Shown: in pieces, positions 1 to 9,413 of the stretch
Numbering within the stretch: the stretch's first letter is position 1
Layout of the letters: every line of letters starts with the position of its first letter
NCBI RefSeq assembly: GCF_001650635.1
Contig: NZ_LWQU01000137.1
Span: forward strand, 1 to 38,612
DNA length: 38,612 bases
Reading direction: 5' to 3'
Source of the DNA: Magnetospirillum moscoviense
Lineage (GTDB): Bacteria > Pseudomonadota > Alphaproteobacteria > Rhodospirillales > Magnetospirillaceae
Translations under genes and position numbers: made by a program
The notes under the pieces: model-generated
Told to the model about the DNA's origin: nothing
Seen by the model: the letters and a program-made list of their open reading frames with translations, nothing else
Database searches by the model: none

Positions 1-2
1 AT

Positions 3-50
3 CCGGACCCGACCGCGCGATATTGCCTCGCCGCCGCCATGGGGGCGTGA
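3..50 (+). CDS. Possible 3' end of an upstream gene (partial)
   Basis: Frame 3 is open from the window edge to a TGA at 48-50 and would encode a 15-residue tail, PDPTARYCLAAAMGA. Third codon positions are almost all G or C, as in the real genes nearby. In related alphaproteobacteria the gene before the DUF815 ATPase is often a peptidoglycan peptidase, but this stretch is too short to identify. It may be noncoding. Confidence 0.3.
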   Translation, partial: PDPTARYCLAAAMGA

Positions 51-82
51 CCGTCAATACGATTCACGAATAGAGCCATAAT

Positions 83-937
83 CTATGTCAAAGGACAGCC
101 CAGGCGGCCGGCCAGGTCCTGGATGAACTGCCAGGCGACGCGGCCCGAGCGCGAGCCGCGCGTCACCGCCCATTCGTTGGCGGCCCGGCGCAAGTCGTCG
201 GTTTCGATCGGCAGGCCGTAGCGGGCGACATAGCCCTCGACGATTTCGAAGAAGGTGTCCTGGCCGACATGATGGAAGCCCAGCCACAAACCGAAGCGGT
301 CGGACAGCGAGACCTTTTCCTCGACCGCCTCGCCGGGATTGATGGCGGTCGAGCGTTCGTTGTCGATCATGTCCCGCGCCATCAGGTGGCGGCGATTCGA
401 GGTGGCGTAGAACACCACGTTGGTCGGCCGTCCCTCGATGCCGCCTTCCAGCACCGCCTTCAGCGACTTGTAGGCCTCGTCCTGGCCTTCGAAGGACAGA
501 TCGTCGCAAAACAGGATGGCGCGCCGGCCGCCGCTTTTCAGCAGGCGCAACAGGCGGGGCAGGCTGGGGGTGTCCTCGCGGTGGATTTCCACCAGGATCA
601 GTCGGCCGGGGCTTTCCTGGTTAATCGTGGCATGCACCGCCTTGACCAGCGAGCTTTTGCCGGTGCCGCGCGCCCCCCACAGCAGGGCGTTGTTGGCCGG
701 CAGGCCGTCGGCGAAACGACGGGTGTTTTCCAGCAACTGGGCGCGCTGGTACTCGATGCCCTTCAGCAGGCCGATGTCAACCCGGTTGACGTCGGCAACC
801 GGCTCGAGTTGGTCGGGGTCGGCATGCCAGACGAAGGCGTCGGCGGCATGCATGTCGATGGCGGCCGGCTTGGGCGGCGCCAGGCGGTCAAGCGCGTCGG
901 CGATGCGGGCCAGCAGGGTGCGGGTTTCTTGGTCCAT
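83..937 (-). CDS. DUF815 family AAA-type ATPase
   Basis: Predicted 284-residue cytoplasmic P-loop ATPase of the DUF815 family; the cellular role of the family is not established. The Walker A motif GARGTGKSS lies near residues 88-96 and a Walker B-like ILFCDD near 141-146. The segment SDRFGLWLGFH follows a sensor-like region, TSNRRHL. I chose the ATG at 937 (MDQETRTLLARIAD) because the frame upstream is Arg-rich and unlike the family N-terminus. The gene diverges from yajC, an arrangement common in alphaproteobacteria. It ends close to the window edge with no visible terminator. Family assignment is firm; function is unknown. Confidence 0.9.
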   Translation of the reverse strand: MDQETRTLLARIADALDRLAPPKPAAIDMHAADAFVWHADPDQLEPVADVNRVDIGLLKGIEYQRAQLLENTRRFADGLPANNALLWGARGTGKSSLVKAVHATINQESPGRLILVEIHREDTPSLPRLLRLLKSGGRRAILFCDDLSFEGQDEAYKSLKAVLEGGIEGRPTNVVFYATSNRRHLMARDMIDNERSTAINPGEAVEEKVSLSDRFGLWLGFHHVGQDTFFEIVEGYVARYGLPIETDDLRRAANEWAVTRGSRSGRVAWQFIQDLAGRLGCPLT

Positions 938-988
938 GGACCGAAGCCTATTGCGTCGGGATTGCCGCCGCAAGCCGGGAGTTAGAGT

Positions 989-1016
989 TTGCATCGGCCG
1001 GAAGGGCCGCTATATT
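989..1016 (+). promoter_or_regulatory. Putative sigma-70 promoter of yajC-secD-secF
   Basis: TTGCAT at 989-994 and TATATT at 1011-1016 are separated by 16 bp. The -10 matches consensus at five of six positions, and the -35 has the TTGC form common in alphaproteobacteria. A start near 1023 would give a leader of about 30 nt containing AAGGAG ahead of the yajC ATG. Confidence 0.5.
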
Positions 1017-1053
1017 CCGGTCACTTCGCCGATTCGCCCAAGGAGCGCGCCCG

Positions 1054-1434
1054 ATGTTCGTTTCCCCCGCTTTTGCCCAGGCCGCCGGTAATGCCGGTGG
1101 GATCGCCGGTGGGCTGGAATCCTTCCTGCCGTTGATCCTGATCTTCGTGGTGTTCTATTTCCTGCTGATCCGGCCGCAGCAGAAGCGCGCCAAGCAGCAC
1201 AAGGAAATGCTGAGCCAATTGCGCCGCGGCGACCGCGTCGTGACCGGTTCGGGCATCTACGGCACCATCTCGAAGGTCATCAGCGACACCGAAGTGGTGG
1301 TCGAGATCGCCGAGGGCGTCAAGGTCCGCATGGCCCGCCCGGCCATCCAAGAAATCCTGTCCAAGACCGAGCCGGTCGCCGCCGCCAAGGACGAGGCCAA
1401 GGACGAGCCGGCCGAGCCGGCCGCCGACAAGTAA
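1054..1434 (+). CDS. yajC: Preprotein translocase accessory subunit YajC
   Basis: YajC is a small inner-membrane protein that joins SecD and SecF next to the SecYEG channel. The 126-residue product has one membrane segment (about residues 24-44) followed by the family signature LLIRPQQKR and a soluble domain, GDRVVTGSGIYGTI. The tail is rich in Ala, Glu and Lys. AAGGAG stands about 8 nt before the ATG. It heads the operon, with secD starting 27 bp after its stop. Length and order are normal for the family. Confidence 0.97.
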   Translation: MFVSPAFAQAAGNAGGIAGGLESFLPLILIFVVFYFLLIRPQQKRAKQHKEMLSQLRRGDRVVTGSGIYGTISKVISDTEVVVEIAEGVKVRMARPAIQEILSKTEPVAAAKDEAKDEPAEPAADK

Positions 1435-1461
1435 TCGTTTCCAACAGGATTTGGGTCCGAC

Positions 1462-3030
<1,569 letters not shown>

Positions 3031-3040
3031 GGGACCGACC

Positions 3041-3988
3041 ATGAGCAGCTTCTACGCCCGCCTGATCGCCCGCACGCCGAAGTTCGACTTCGTCGGCAAG
3101 CGCATCTTCGCCTTCATCGTCACCGGCTGCATCGTCGCCGCCACCTTCGGCTCGATCGCCATCAAGGGCTTCAATTTCGGCATCGACTTCGCCGGCGGCC
3201 TGTTGATCGAGGTGCAAACCACCGATGGCCCGGCCAAGATCGGCCCGATGCGCGACATCCTGGGCGGATTGGGCCTGGGCGAGGTGTCGTTGCAGGAATT
3301 CGGCGCCACCGGCCGCGACGTGATGATCCGCGTCCAGCGCCAAGAGGGTGACGAAAAGGCCCAATTGGCCGCGCTGACCAAGGTGAAGGAGGCTTTGGGC
3401 GCCGGTTACGATTATCGCCGCGTCGAAATCGTTGGCCCCAAGGTCGGCGAGGAACTGAAGCAGGACGGCATCCTGGCTGTCGGGCTGGCGGTTCTGGCCA
3501 TTGCCGCCTACGTGTGGTTCCGCTTCGAATGGCAGTTCGGCGCGGGTGCGCTGATCGCCACCTTCCACGACGTCATTGCCACCTTCGGGCTGTTCTCGGT
3601 GACCGGGCTGGAATTCAACCTGACCAGCGTCGCCGCCATCTTGACCATCGCCGGCTACTCCATCAACGACACCGTGGTCATCTATGACCGCGTGCGCGAG
3701 AACCTGCGTAAATACAAGGCGATGCCGGTCTACGACCTTTTGAACCTGGCGGTCAACGAGACACTGGCCCGCACCTTCCTGACGGTGGCCACGGTGTTCA
3801 TCACCGTCGTCGCCCTGCTGGTGTTCGGCGGCGAGGTGCTGCACGGCTTTTCGGTGGCCATGCTGTGGGGCCTGATCGTCGGCACCTATTCGTCGGTGTT
3901 CGTGGCGTTGCCGGTGCTGATCTATTTCAACCTGCGTTCGGGCGCCGACCGCGAGGACGAGGAGCAGGGCACCGAAGCGCTGCCCTGA
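3041..3988 (+). CDS. secF: Protein translocase subunit SecF
   Basis: SecF is the partner of SecD in the SecDF-YajC complex. The 315-residue product begins with a membrane helix (about residues 22-42) and the family signature GFNFGIDFAGGLLIEV, followed by a short periplasmic loop and five further membrane helices. The conserved segment AGYSINDTVVIYDRVREN is intact. The tail is acidic (DREDEEQGTE). The ATG lies 10 bp after secD and the Mth938-like gene starts 8 bp after its stop, which supports a single transcript from yajC to 4371. Confidence 0.98.
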   Translation: MSSFYARLIARTPKFDFVGKRIFAFIVTGCIVAATFGSIAIKGFNFGIDFAGGLLIEVQTTDGPAKIGPMRDILGGLGLGEVSLQEFGATGRDVMIRVQRQEGDEKAQLAALTKVKEALGAGYDYRRVEIVGPKVGEELKQDGILAVGLAVLAIAAYVWFRFEWQFGAGALIATFHDVIATFGLFSVTGLEFNLTSVAAILTIAGYSINDTVVIYDRVRENLRKYKAMPVYDLLNLAVNETLARTFLTVATVFITVVALLVFGGEVLHGFSVAMLWGLIVGTYSSVFVALPVLIYFNLRSGADREDEEQGTEALP

Positions 3989-3996
3989 GGCCCGCC

Positions 3997-4371
3997 ATGG
4001 ACATCACGCCCGTCGTCGGCAAGGAATTTCAGCTGATCAACGGCTATGGCGACGGTGGTTTCACCATCGCCGGCACCCGCCATGAAGGATCGGTGCTGAT
4101 CCTTGCCACCCAGACCCTTGCCTGGTCGCCCCGATCCTTGGGCGAGGTGACACCCGAAAGCCTGGCGGAATTGTTTCAAGCCAGCCCGCGCCCGACCGTC
4201 CTGTTGCTGGGCTGCGGCAAGGGCATGCGGCCGGTGCCCAAGCCCTTGCGCGATGCCTGCCGGCCGCTGGGCATCGTGGTCGAGCCGATGGATACCGGGG
4301 CGGCGTGCCGTACCTTCAACGTCCTGCTGACCGAGGGCCGCGACGTCGCCGCCGCGCTGATCGCGGTATAG
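3997..4371 (+). CDS. Mth938-like (DUF498/NDUFAF3-type) protein
   Basis: A 124-residue soluble protein of the Mth938 domain family. The eukaryotic relative NDUFAF3 is an assembly factor of respiratory complex I; the bacterial role is less certain. Visible family marks are IAGTRHEGSVLILATQ near the N-terminus, the LLLGCGKGMRPV stretch in the middle and DTGAACRTFNVLLTEGR near the end. The ATG at 3997 fits the family N-terminus (MDITPVVGKEF); the frame is open further upstream but overlaps secF. In many alphaproteobacteria this gene follows secF and precedes a squalene/phytoene-synthase-like gene. Here an IS begins 47 bp later. Confidence 0.9.
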   Translation: MDITPVVGKEFQLINGYGDGGFTIAGTRHEGSVLILATQTLAWSPRSLGEVTPESLAELFQASPRPTVLLLGCGKGMRPVPKPLRDACRPLGIVVEPMDTGAACRTFNVLLTEGRDVAAALIAV

Positions 4372-4402
4372 AGCAGCGCACCTTTAACCATGCTCAACAC
4401 CC

Positions 4403-4417
4403 ATCATGCCCGCGAAG
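4403..4417. repeat. Left half of a REP-like hairpin interrupted by the IS
   Basis: ATGCCCGC at 4406-4413 is followed by GAAG at 4414-4417. GCGGGCAT at 5937-5944, beyond the IS, is its exact reverse complement. Removing the IS and one GAAG rebuilds a hairpin with an 8-bp stem and a GAAG loop. Confidence 0.8.
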
Positions 4418-5932
4418 GAGCCTGTGAAGGAAATGGCATTGGCGATCCACCTGTGATTCCCTATGGGGAACAGGAGGTTTCCGATGTCGCAGGTTCGGTA
4501 TCGTCAAGTTGATCGCTCTCAGCTTCGCTGGGACATGGTTGATCTGGACAGCCAGATTCCCGGAGATCATCGGGCGCGGGTGGTTTGGGCGTTCGTTGAT
4601 GCGCTGGATCTGACCGATCTGTATGCATCGATTCGGGCGCAGGAGTTTGGCCCCGGTCGCCCGCCGGCCGATCCGCGCATTCTTTTGGCGGTGTGGCTGT
4701 ATGCGACGCTGGAAGGGGTTGGGTCTGCCCGGCAGGTGGCGAAGGCCTGTGTCAGCGACGCAGCCTATCGCTGGCTGTGCGGCGGGGTTTCGATGAATTA
4801 CCACGGTCTGAGCGACTTCCGCGTTGGCCATGGCGACATTCTGGACCGGCTGCTGACGGAAACGGTGACGGGCTTGGTGGCGGAAGGGCTTGTCAATCTG
4901 GATGAAGTCGCCATCGACGGCACCAAGGTGAAAGCCAGTGCGGGGCGGGGCAAATTCCGGCGGGCGGCGACGCTGGAGCGGATCGAGGCCTCGGCGCGCG
5001 ACCGGGTGGCCGCGTTGAAAGCCGAAGTGGACAGCGATCCGGAGGCATCCTCCCGCCGCCGTCAGGCGGCCCAGCGGCGCGCGGCGGAAGACGTGGCTCG
5101 TCGGGCCGAGGCCGCCCGTCGGGTCGTGGAGAAACTGCGCGCGGAAAAGACTGAACGGGCCAAACGGCACAAGAAAGCCGAGGCGGAGAAGGCCGAGGAG
5201 CGGGCCAGCCTCACCGATCCCGAGGCCCGCGCCATGCGCTTCGCCGATGGGACCACCCGCCTTGGCTACAACGTCCAACTGGCTGCCGCCACCGAGACCG
5301 GCGTCATCGTCGCCGTCGATGTCACCGACCGGCGCAACGATGCCGGTCTGGCGGGACCGATGGTCGATCAAATCGAACGCCGGTTCGCTGCCGCGCCCAA
5401 ACGGGCACTGGTCGACACCACCTACGCCACCCATGATGACATGGTGTCGCTGGCCGAACGGGGAACCGCAATCTATTCGCCGGTCCCCGCCGACAAGCCC
5501 GATGCCAAACCCGCCACGGTCCAGCGCCGGGCGTCCCAGCGGCGATCCGAACCCGACGCGGTCAAGGCCTGGCGCCAACGCATGGCCCAACCCGAGGCCG
5601 AGGACATCTACGGCCGCAGAAAGCGGATCGAAACCATCAACGGCATTCTCAAAGGCAGAGGCTTTGGAATTCTCCTCGTCCGCTCGATCGCCAAAGTCAA
5701 ATGCATCGCCTTGTTGCAGGCCATCGCCCACAATCTGTGGCGCGCCCATGGGCTGCGAGCCGCCACGGCATACCCCACAGTCTGACCCACCGGGGCAGCG
5801 TTCCCTCCTGCCCCACGCCCCGAGCCCCGGGCTCGGGCTGAGCCCGCTTTCAAGCCGGCCGCTACCCGAACCTGTCCGCTTCGCCGAGAGGACAAGCGAA
5901 AGATACCAAAACTCAGATTCCTTCACAGGCTC
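4418..5932 (+). mobile_element. Complete IS1182-type insertion sequence, 1515 bp
   Basis: The ends are perfect 15-bp inverted repeats, GAGCCTGTGAAGGAA at 4418-4432 and its complement at 5918-5932. Direct repeats of GAAG at 4414-4417 and 5933-5936 flank them and are read as a 4-bp target duplication. The element carries a single intact transposase gene and about 130 bp of noncoding DNA between that gene and the right repeat. Intact ends, a perfect target duplication and an open transposase frame suggest a recent and possibly still active insertion. It lies between the Mth938-like gene and pal and breaks no coding sequence. Confidence 0.92.
4484..5785 (+). CDS. IS1182/IS5-superfamily DDE transposase
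   Basis: A 433-residue transposase, apparently full length. AGGAGG at 4472-4477 lies 6 bp before the ATG at 4484 and decides the start over an in-frame ATG 21 bp upstream. The N-terminal domain (residues 1-120) has the family pattern ending in NYHGLSDFRVGH. Likely catalytic acids are D145 in AIDGTKVKAS, the Asp in LVDTTYATHDD and the Glu in RKRIETINGILKGR. Residues about 165-245 form a strongly charged Ala/Arg/Glu/Lys coiled coil, as in other IS1182 transposases. No frameshift or stop is seen. Confidence 0.93.
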   Translation: MSQVRYRQVDRSQLRWDMVDLDSQIPGDHRARVVWAFVDALDLTDLYASIRAQEFGPGRPPADPRILLAVWLYATLEGVGSARQVAKACVSDAAYRWLCGGVSMNYHGLSDFRVGHGDILDRLLTETVTGLVAEGLVNLDEVAIDGTKVKASAGRGKFRRAATLERIEASARDRVAALKAEVDSDPEASSRRRQAAQRRAAEDVARRAEAARRVVEKLRAEKTERAKRHKKAEAEKAEERASLTDPEARAMRFADGTTRLGYNVQLAAATETGVIVAVDVTDRRNDAGLAGPMVDQIERRFAAAPKRALVDTTYATHDDMVSLAERGTAIYSPVPADKPDAKPATVQRRASQRRSEPDAVKAWRQRMAQPEAEDIYGRRKRIETINGILKGRGFGILLVRSIAKVKCIALLQAIAHNLWRAHGLRAATAYPTV

Positions 5933-5998
5933 GAAGGCGGGCATCCACGAGTCGCGGGAGAACCGGATGTGGACTCCCGCCTTCGCGGGAGTGACGGT
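5933..5998. repeat. Right part of a REP-like paired-hairpin element
   Basis: After the IS the sequence resumes with GAAG and GCGGGCAT (5937-5944), the right arm of the hairpin whose left arm is at 4406-4413. A second hairpin follows: ACTCCCGC at 5973-5980, loop CTTC, GCGGGAGT at 5985-5992, then GACGG. The two hairpins are in inverted orientation about 30 bp apart. This resembles the dispersed extragenic elements of many proteobacteria, written generally as TCATnCCCGCGAAGGCGGG. No second copy lies in this window. Confidence 0.75.
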
Positions 5999-6043
5999 TC
6001 AAACATAAGTGCGTCCGATTTAAAGTTCGCGACTCTGGACGAA

Positions 6044-6069
6044 AAAAGGGGCCCCGAGGGGCCCCTTTT
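6044..6069 (-). terminator. Rho-independent terminator of pal
   Basis: AAAAGGGGCCC (6044-6054), loop CGAG and GGGCCCCTTTT (6059-6069) form an 11-bp stem. Read on the minus strand it ends in a run of six T, 19 bp after the pal stop codon. The plus strand also has four T at the stem end, so it may act in both directions. Confidence 0.85.
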
Positions 6070-6087
6070 CATGGCTGATCACCACCC

Positions 6088-6612
6088 TTACTGGGCGATG
6101 ACGCTGATCGCGCGGCGGTTCTTCGACCACGAGGACTCGCTGGAGCCGATGGCTTCCGGGCGTTCCTTGCCGTAGGTCGAGGTGGTCAGGCGGTTCGAGC
6201 TGACGCCCTGGGCCAGCATGTATTCCTTGGCGGCCTGGGCACGACGGTCGCCCAGGGCCAGGTTGTACTCGCGGGTGCCGCGTTCGTCGGCATGGCCCTC
6301 GATGCGCAGCATCACGGTCGGATAGCGGCGCAGGAAGGCGACCTGACGGTCCAGGGTGCCCTTGGACTCGGCCGACAGGCTGGTGCTGTCGGTGCCGAAA
6401 TAGACGCGGTCGCCGACCGAGGTCTGGAATTCGCGCTGCATCTGAGCCAGGCGCTCGGCCTCGCTCATCGTGGCGGGCGCCATCGGGCGGGCCGGCTGGG
6501 CGGCCATAGAACCGGAGCCGGTGGTGCCGCCGGTCTGCTGCGCTTGATCCGAGCAGGCCGACACGGCCATCAGCGCGGTGAGGGCGGTGAACGAAACGAG
6601 GAAGCGACGCAT
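6088..6612 (-). CDS. pal: Peptidoglycan-associated lipoprotein Pal (OmpA-type)
   Basis: Pal anchors the outer membrane to peptidoglycan and partners the Tol system. The 174-residue product has a lipoprotein signal with the box SAC and acylated Cys20, a linker rich in Gly, Ala and Pro (about 25-50), and an OmpA C-terminal domain. That domain carries the peptidoglycan-binding signature EGHADERGTREYNLALGDRR and the Pal-like end YGKERPEAIGSSESSW. AGGGGA precedes the ATG. Pal usually follows tolB in a tol-pal operon. Here it stands alone between an IS and sodB with its own terminator, so it is either a relocated pal or a second copy. Confidence 0.95.
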   Translation of the reverse strand: MRRFLVSFTALTALMAVSACSDQAQQTGGTTGSGSMAAQPARPMAPATMSEAERLAQMQREFQTSVGDRVYFGTDSTSLSAESKGTLDRQVAFLRRYPTVMLRIEGHADERGTREYNLALGDRRAQAAKEYMLAQGVSSNRLTTSTYGKERPEAIGSSESSWSKNRRAISVIAQ

Positions 6613-6676
6613 GACTTTAGTCCCCTATGGGTAGTGTGATCCAAGGCAGGATGCTGCCGGACAAAAATGGCGAAAA

Positions 6677-6697
6677 TAAGAGGCGGCCCGCCTCTTA
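6677..6697 (-). terminator. Probable terminator of sodB
   Basis: TAAGAGGCG (6677-6685), loop GCC and CGCCTCTTA (6689-6697) form a 9-bp stem. On the minus strand it is followed by TTTTC and a further T-rich stretch, about 40 bp after the sodB stop. Confidence 0.65.
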
Positions 6698-6735
6698 ATG
6701 GAGGGGGCCGCCCGGTATTAGCACTAAATCTGCGA

Positions 6736-7332
6736 TCAGCCCAGATTCTTCTCGACGAAGGACCAATCGACCAGATGGTCCAGGAAGGCCTGGACGAAAT
6801 CGGCGCGGCGGTTCTGGAAGTCGATGTAATAGGCGTGTTCCCACACGTCAACGGTCAACAGCGCGGTCTGGCCATGGGCCATCGGCAGGTCGGCGTTGGC
6901 GGTCTTGGTGATCTTCAGCTTGCCGCCGTCCAGAACCAGCCACGCCCAGCCCGAACCGAACTGGGTCAGGGCGGCGTTCTTGAATTCCTCGGCGAACTTT
7001 TCGTAGCTGCCGAAATCGGCCTCGATCTTGGCGCCGATCTTGCCCGACGGCTTGCCGCCGCCGCCCTGCTTCATGCAATTCCAGAAGAAGGTGTGGTTCC
7101 ACACCTGGGCCGAATTGTTGAACAGGCCCTGCTTGGCCGGCAGATCCTTGGCGGCGATCATGATGATCTCGTCCAGCGACTTGGTCGCCAGGTCGGTGTC
7201 CTTGATCAGGCCGTTCAGGTTGACGACATAGGTGTTGTGGTGCTTGCCGTGGTGGAATTCCAGCGTACGAGCCGAGATATGCGGCTCTAGCGCGCTCTTG
7301 TCGTAGGGCAGCTGGGGAAGCTCGAAAGCCAT
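6736..7332 (-). CDS. sodB: Iron superoxide dismutase
   Basis: A 198-residue superoxide dismutase that converts superoxide to peroxide and oxygen, expected in the cytoplasm because no signal peptide is visible. Metal ligands align as H27 (EFHHGKHH), H80 (VWNHTFFW), D162 and H166 (DVWEHAYY). Gln76 in AQVWNH occupies the position that marks the iron type. I took the ATG at 7332, which gives the family start MAFELPQLPYD and has AAGAGG upstream; the longer open frame does not resemble the family. It is a single gene with its own terminator. Confidence 0.97.
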   Translation of the reverse strand: MAFELPQLPYDKSALEPHISARTLEFHHGKHHNTYVVNLNGLIKDTDLATKSLDEIIMIAAKDLPAKQGLFNNSAQVWNHTFFWNCMKQGGGGKPSGKIGAKIEADFGSYEKFAEEFKNAALTQFGSGWAWLVLDGGKLKITKTANADLPMAHGQTALLTVDVWEHAYYIDFQNRRADFVQAFLDHLVDWSFVEKNLG

Positions 7333-7431
7333 AATTTGCCTCTTACAGTTAGGTTGTGGATGAAATTGGAAAAGCTCTAAATCTGCTCGACAACATAGGG
7401 TGGTCGGGTCGTTTTGTGAAGCCCCCAAACT

Positions 7432-8610
7432 TTAGCACGAGAAGAGAAGATCGTCTTGTCCCACCGCAAGGCGTGCCGCCGTCAGGCCCGATTCCACCGC
7501 CGCCTCGATGGTGCAGGGCCAGGCCGAGGCCAGCCAGTCGCCAGCCAGAAAACAATGGGGCCACGGCGTGCGCGGGCCGGGCCGGGCGGCGATGGTGGCG
7601 GGCGCATGGTCCAAGGTGGCGCGGCGCTCGAAGATCAGCCGGTGGGGCGGCAGTAGCGGGCCAAGACCGCACAGGTCGGCGATCTCGGCCCAGATCGTTG
7701 CCGGATCGGGGCGGGCGGGGCAGGCCGACAAGGTGGCGCTGAGCATGGCGCCGCGCACCGCCAGCCACTGGACCTGGCCGCCGGTGAGCGCCAGGAAGGG
7801 TTGGCCGCCGGGCAGGGCGACCGGCCCGGGCAGGTGGACATGCAGGTTGGCGATGGCTTGGCAGGCCAGGTCGGGCAAGGCCGGGATCAGGCGCCGCGCC
7901 CCGTCGGCGGGCAGCGCCAGGATGATTCGGTCCTTGGGTGCCAGGGCAATGGTATGGTCGCCGAAGGACAGATGATCGGAATGGATGGCGCTCAGGCGGT
8001 GGCCGAAGCGGACGGTGGCGCCCCGGGCCCGCAGGAAGGATAAGGCCGGACCGGCGAAGGCCGCCGACAATCCGTCGGGAAAGATCACCGGCCGCAGGGC
8101 CTGGGGGCCACCCAGCACCAAGGCGCGCAGCAGACGGGCCAACAAGGCGGCCTGGGCGGTCTCGGCCGGGCTGTTCAGCGCCGAGACGCACAAGGGCTGC
8201 CACAACGAGCCATAGGACCGGCACCGCCCCAAGCGCTGGGCGACGGTCTGGTGTTGGCCAACCCACGGCAGACCGGCCGCCCGCAGGGTCTCGCCCCAGC
8301 CGGCCGGCGGACGGCCCGGCCGCAGCTCTGTCAACCGGCGGCTGACAAGGTCGAGGATCGGCAGGTGGGCGGCGAGAATCCGGTGCTGGCCGCCGATGGC
8401 GCCCAGCAGGGCCAGGGTGTGACGGTTGGCGCCCAGCACCAGATGGGTGCCGTTATCGATGGTGGCCCCTAAGATCGGGTCGGTGAAGGATCGGCAGCGC
8501 CCGCCGGCCTGGGGCGCGGCCTCGAACAGGCGGACCCGATGGCCGGCCCCGGCCAGGGCGACCGCCGCCGCCAGGCCGGCGATGCCGGCACCGACCACAT
8601 GGGTCACCAC
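7432..8610 (-). CDS. hpnE: Hydroxysqualene dehydroxylase HpnE
   Basis: HpnE is a flavoprotein that reduces hydroxysqualene to squalene, the last of three steps from farnesyl diphosphate in hopanoid-making bacteria. The 392-residue product opens with a dinucleotide-binding fold, VVGAGIAGLAAAVALAGAG, followed by an acidic residue and GGRC. The C-terminus has the FAD-binding AGDWLASAWPCTIEAAVESG. No ATG fits, so translation probably starts at GTG 8610 or GTG 8607, two or five bases after the hpnD stop. This suggests translational coupling. No terminator is evident. Squalene-hopene cyclase is not in the window. Confidence 0.92.
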   Translation of the reverse strand: MVTHVVGAGIAGLAAAVALAGAGHRVRLFEAAPQAGGRCRSFTDPILGATIDNGTHLVLGANRHTLALLGAIGGQHRILAAHLPILDLVSRRLTELRPGRPPAGWGETLRAAGLPWVGQHQTVAQRLGRCRSYGSLWQPLCVSALNSPAETAQAALLARLLRALVLGGPQALRPVIFPDGLSAAFAGPALSFLRARGATVRFGHRLSAIHSDHLSFGDHTIALAPKDRIILALPADGARRLIPALPDLACQAIANLHVHLPGPVALPGGQPFLALTGGQVQWLAVRGAMLSATLSACPARPDPATIWAEIADLCGLGPLLPPHRLIFERRATLDHAPATIAARPGPRTPWPHCFLAGDWLASAWPCTIEAAVESGLTAARLAVGQDDLLFSC

Positions 8611-8612
8611 AA

Positions 8613-9413
8613 TTAGGGTCCGACCATGGCGGTGCGCAGCGCGATCCACAGCTTGGCCGCCGCCGGCAGGCGCGGATGGGGGTGGGGGCGGCGCCAACCA
8701 TGGCGGCCCAGACGGTTCAGCAGGGCGCGATAGGTCGCCAGCATGGTCGCCGCCGGCCACAATCTGTGCCGGCCGATGCGGGCCAGCTCGGCCTGGGCCT
8801 GGTCGAAACGCTGATGGGCCAGCCCGGCCAGGGCCTGGCAGGCCTGGGCGCGACGGGGGTGGGACAGCACGGCCAGCGGGCCGCCCGAGGGTATGCCGGC
8901 CTGGTCCAGGATTTCCACCGGCAGGTACAGCCGGCCATTGACAGCGTCCTCGTCCAGGTCGCGCAGGATATTGGTCAGCTGCAGCGCCTCGGCGGTCAGC
9001 AGGGCGAAGGAATCGGCATCGAAACGACCCAGGATGCGCACAGCCATCAGCCCGACGGTGCCGGCGACCTGTCGGCAATAAAGCTGCAACTCGGCCAGGC
9101 TGGGGGCCACCATTGGCGCCAGGATGTCGCGCTCCATGCCGTCCAGCAGGCAATCGATCTCGGCCCGGGGCAAGTTATGGCGGGTGATGGTGGCGGCAAA
9201 GGGTGTCAACTCGGGTGACAGGGCCTGGCCGGTGGCGAAAAAGGTGGCGATGGCGGCCCGCACTACCGCCAGGCGGGCGGCGCGGGTTTCCACGCTTCCT
9301 GGCCCGTCGGCGATGTCGTCGACGGCGCGGCAAAAGCCATACAGCGCGAACATGTCGGTGCGGACCGGCGCCGGCAACAGCCGCATCGCCCAATAGAAGG
9401 ACGACGACGTCAC
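8613..9413 (-). CDS. hpnD: Presqualene diphosphate synthase HpnD
   Basis: HpnD condenses two farnesyl diphosphates to presqualene diphosphate. The 266-residue product has the squalene/phytoene synthase fold, with the first Asp-rich motif VDDIAD near residues 31-36. The second, in LTNILRDLDEDA, is followed by GRLYLP. The start is GTG, and its GTGA overlaps the hpnC stop codon, a coupled pair typical of this operon. hpnE follows after two bases. Both metal-binding motifs are intact, so the enzyme should be active. Confidence 0.93.
   Translation of the reverse strand: MTSSSFYWAMRLLPAPVRTDMFALYGFCRAVDDIADGPGSVETRAARLAVVRAAIATFFATGQALSPELTPFAATITRHNLPRAEIDCLLDGMERDILAPMVAPSLAELQLYCRQVAGTVGLMAVRILGRFDADSFALLTAEALQLTNILRDLDEDAVNGRLYLPVEILDQAGIPSGGPLAVLSHPRRAQACQALAGLAHQRFDQAQAELARIGRHRLWPAATMLATYRALLNRLGRHGWRRPHPHPRLPAAAKLWIALRTAMVGP

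Noticed and set aside
7432-9153. Extended hpnE frame of 573 codons
   Set aside because: The part above 8610 lies out of frame inside hpnD and is Pro/Gly/Arg-rich; the flavoprotein fold begins at the GTG near 8610.
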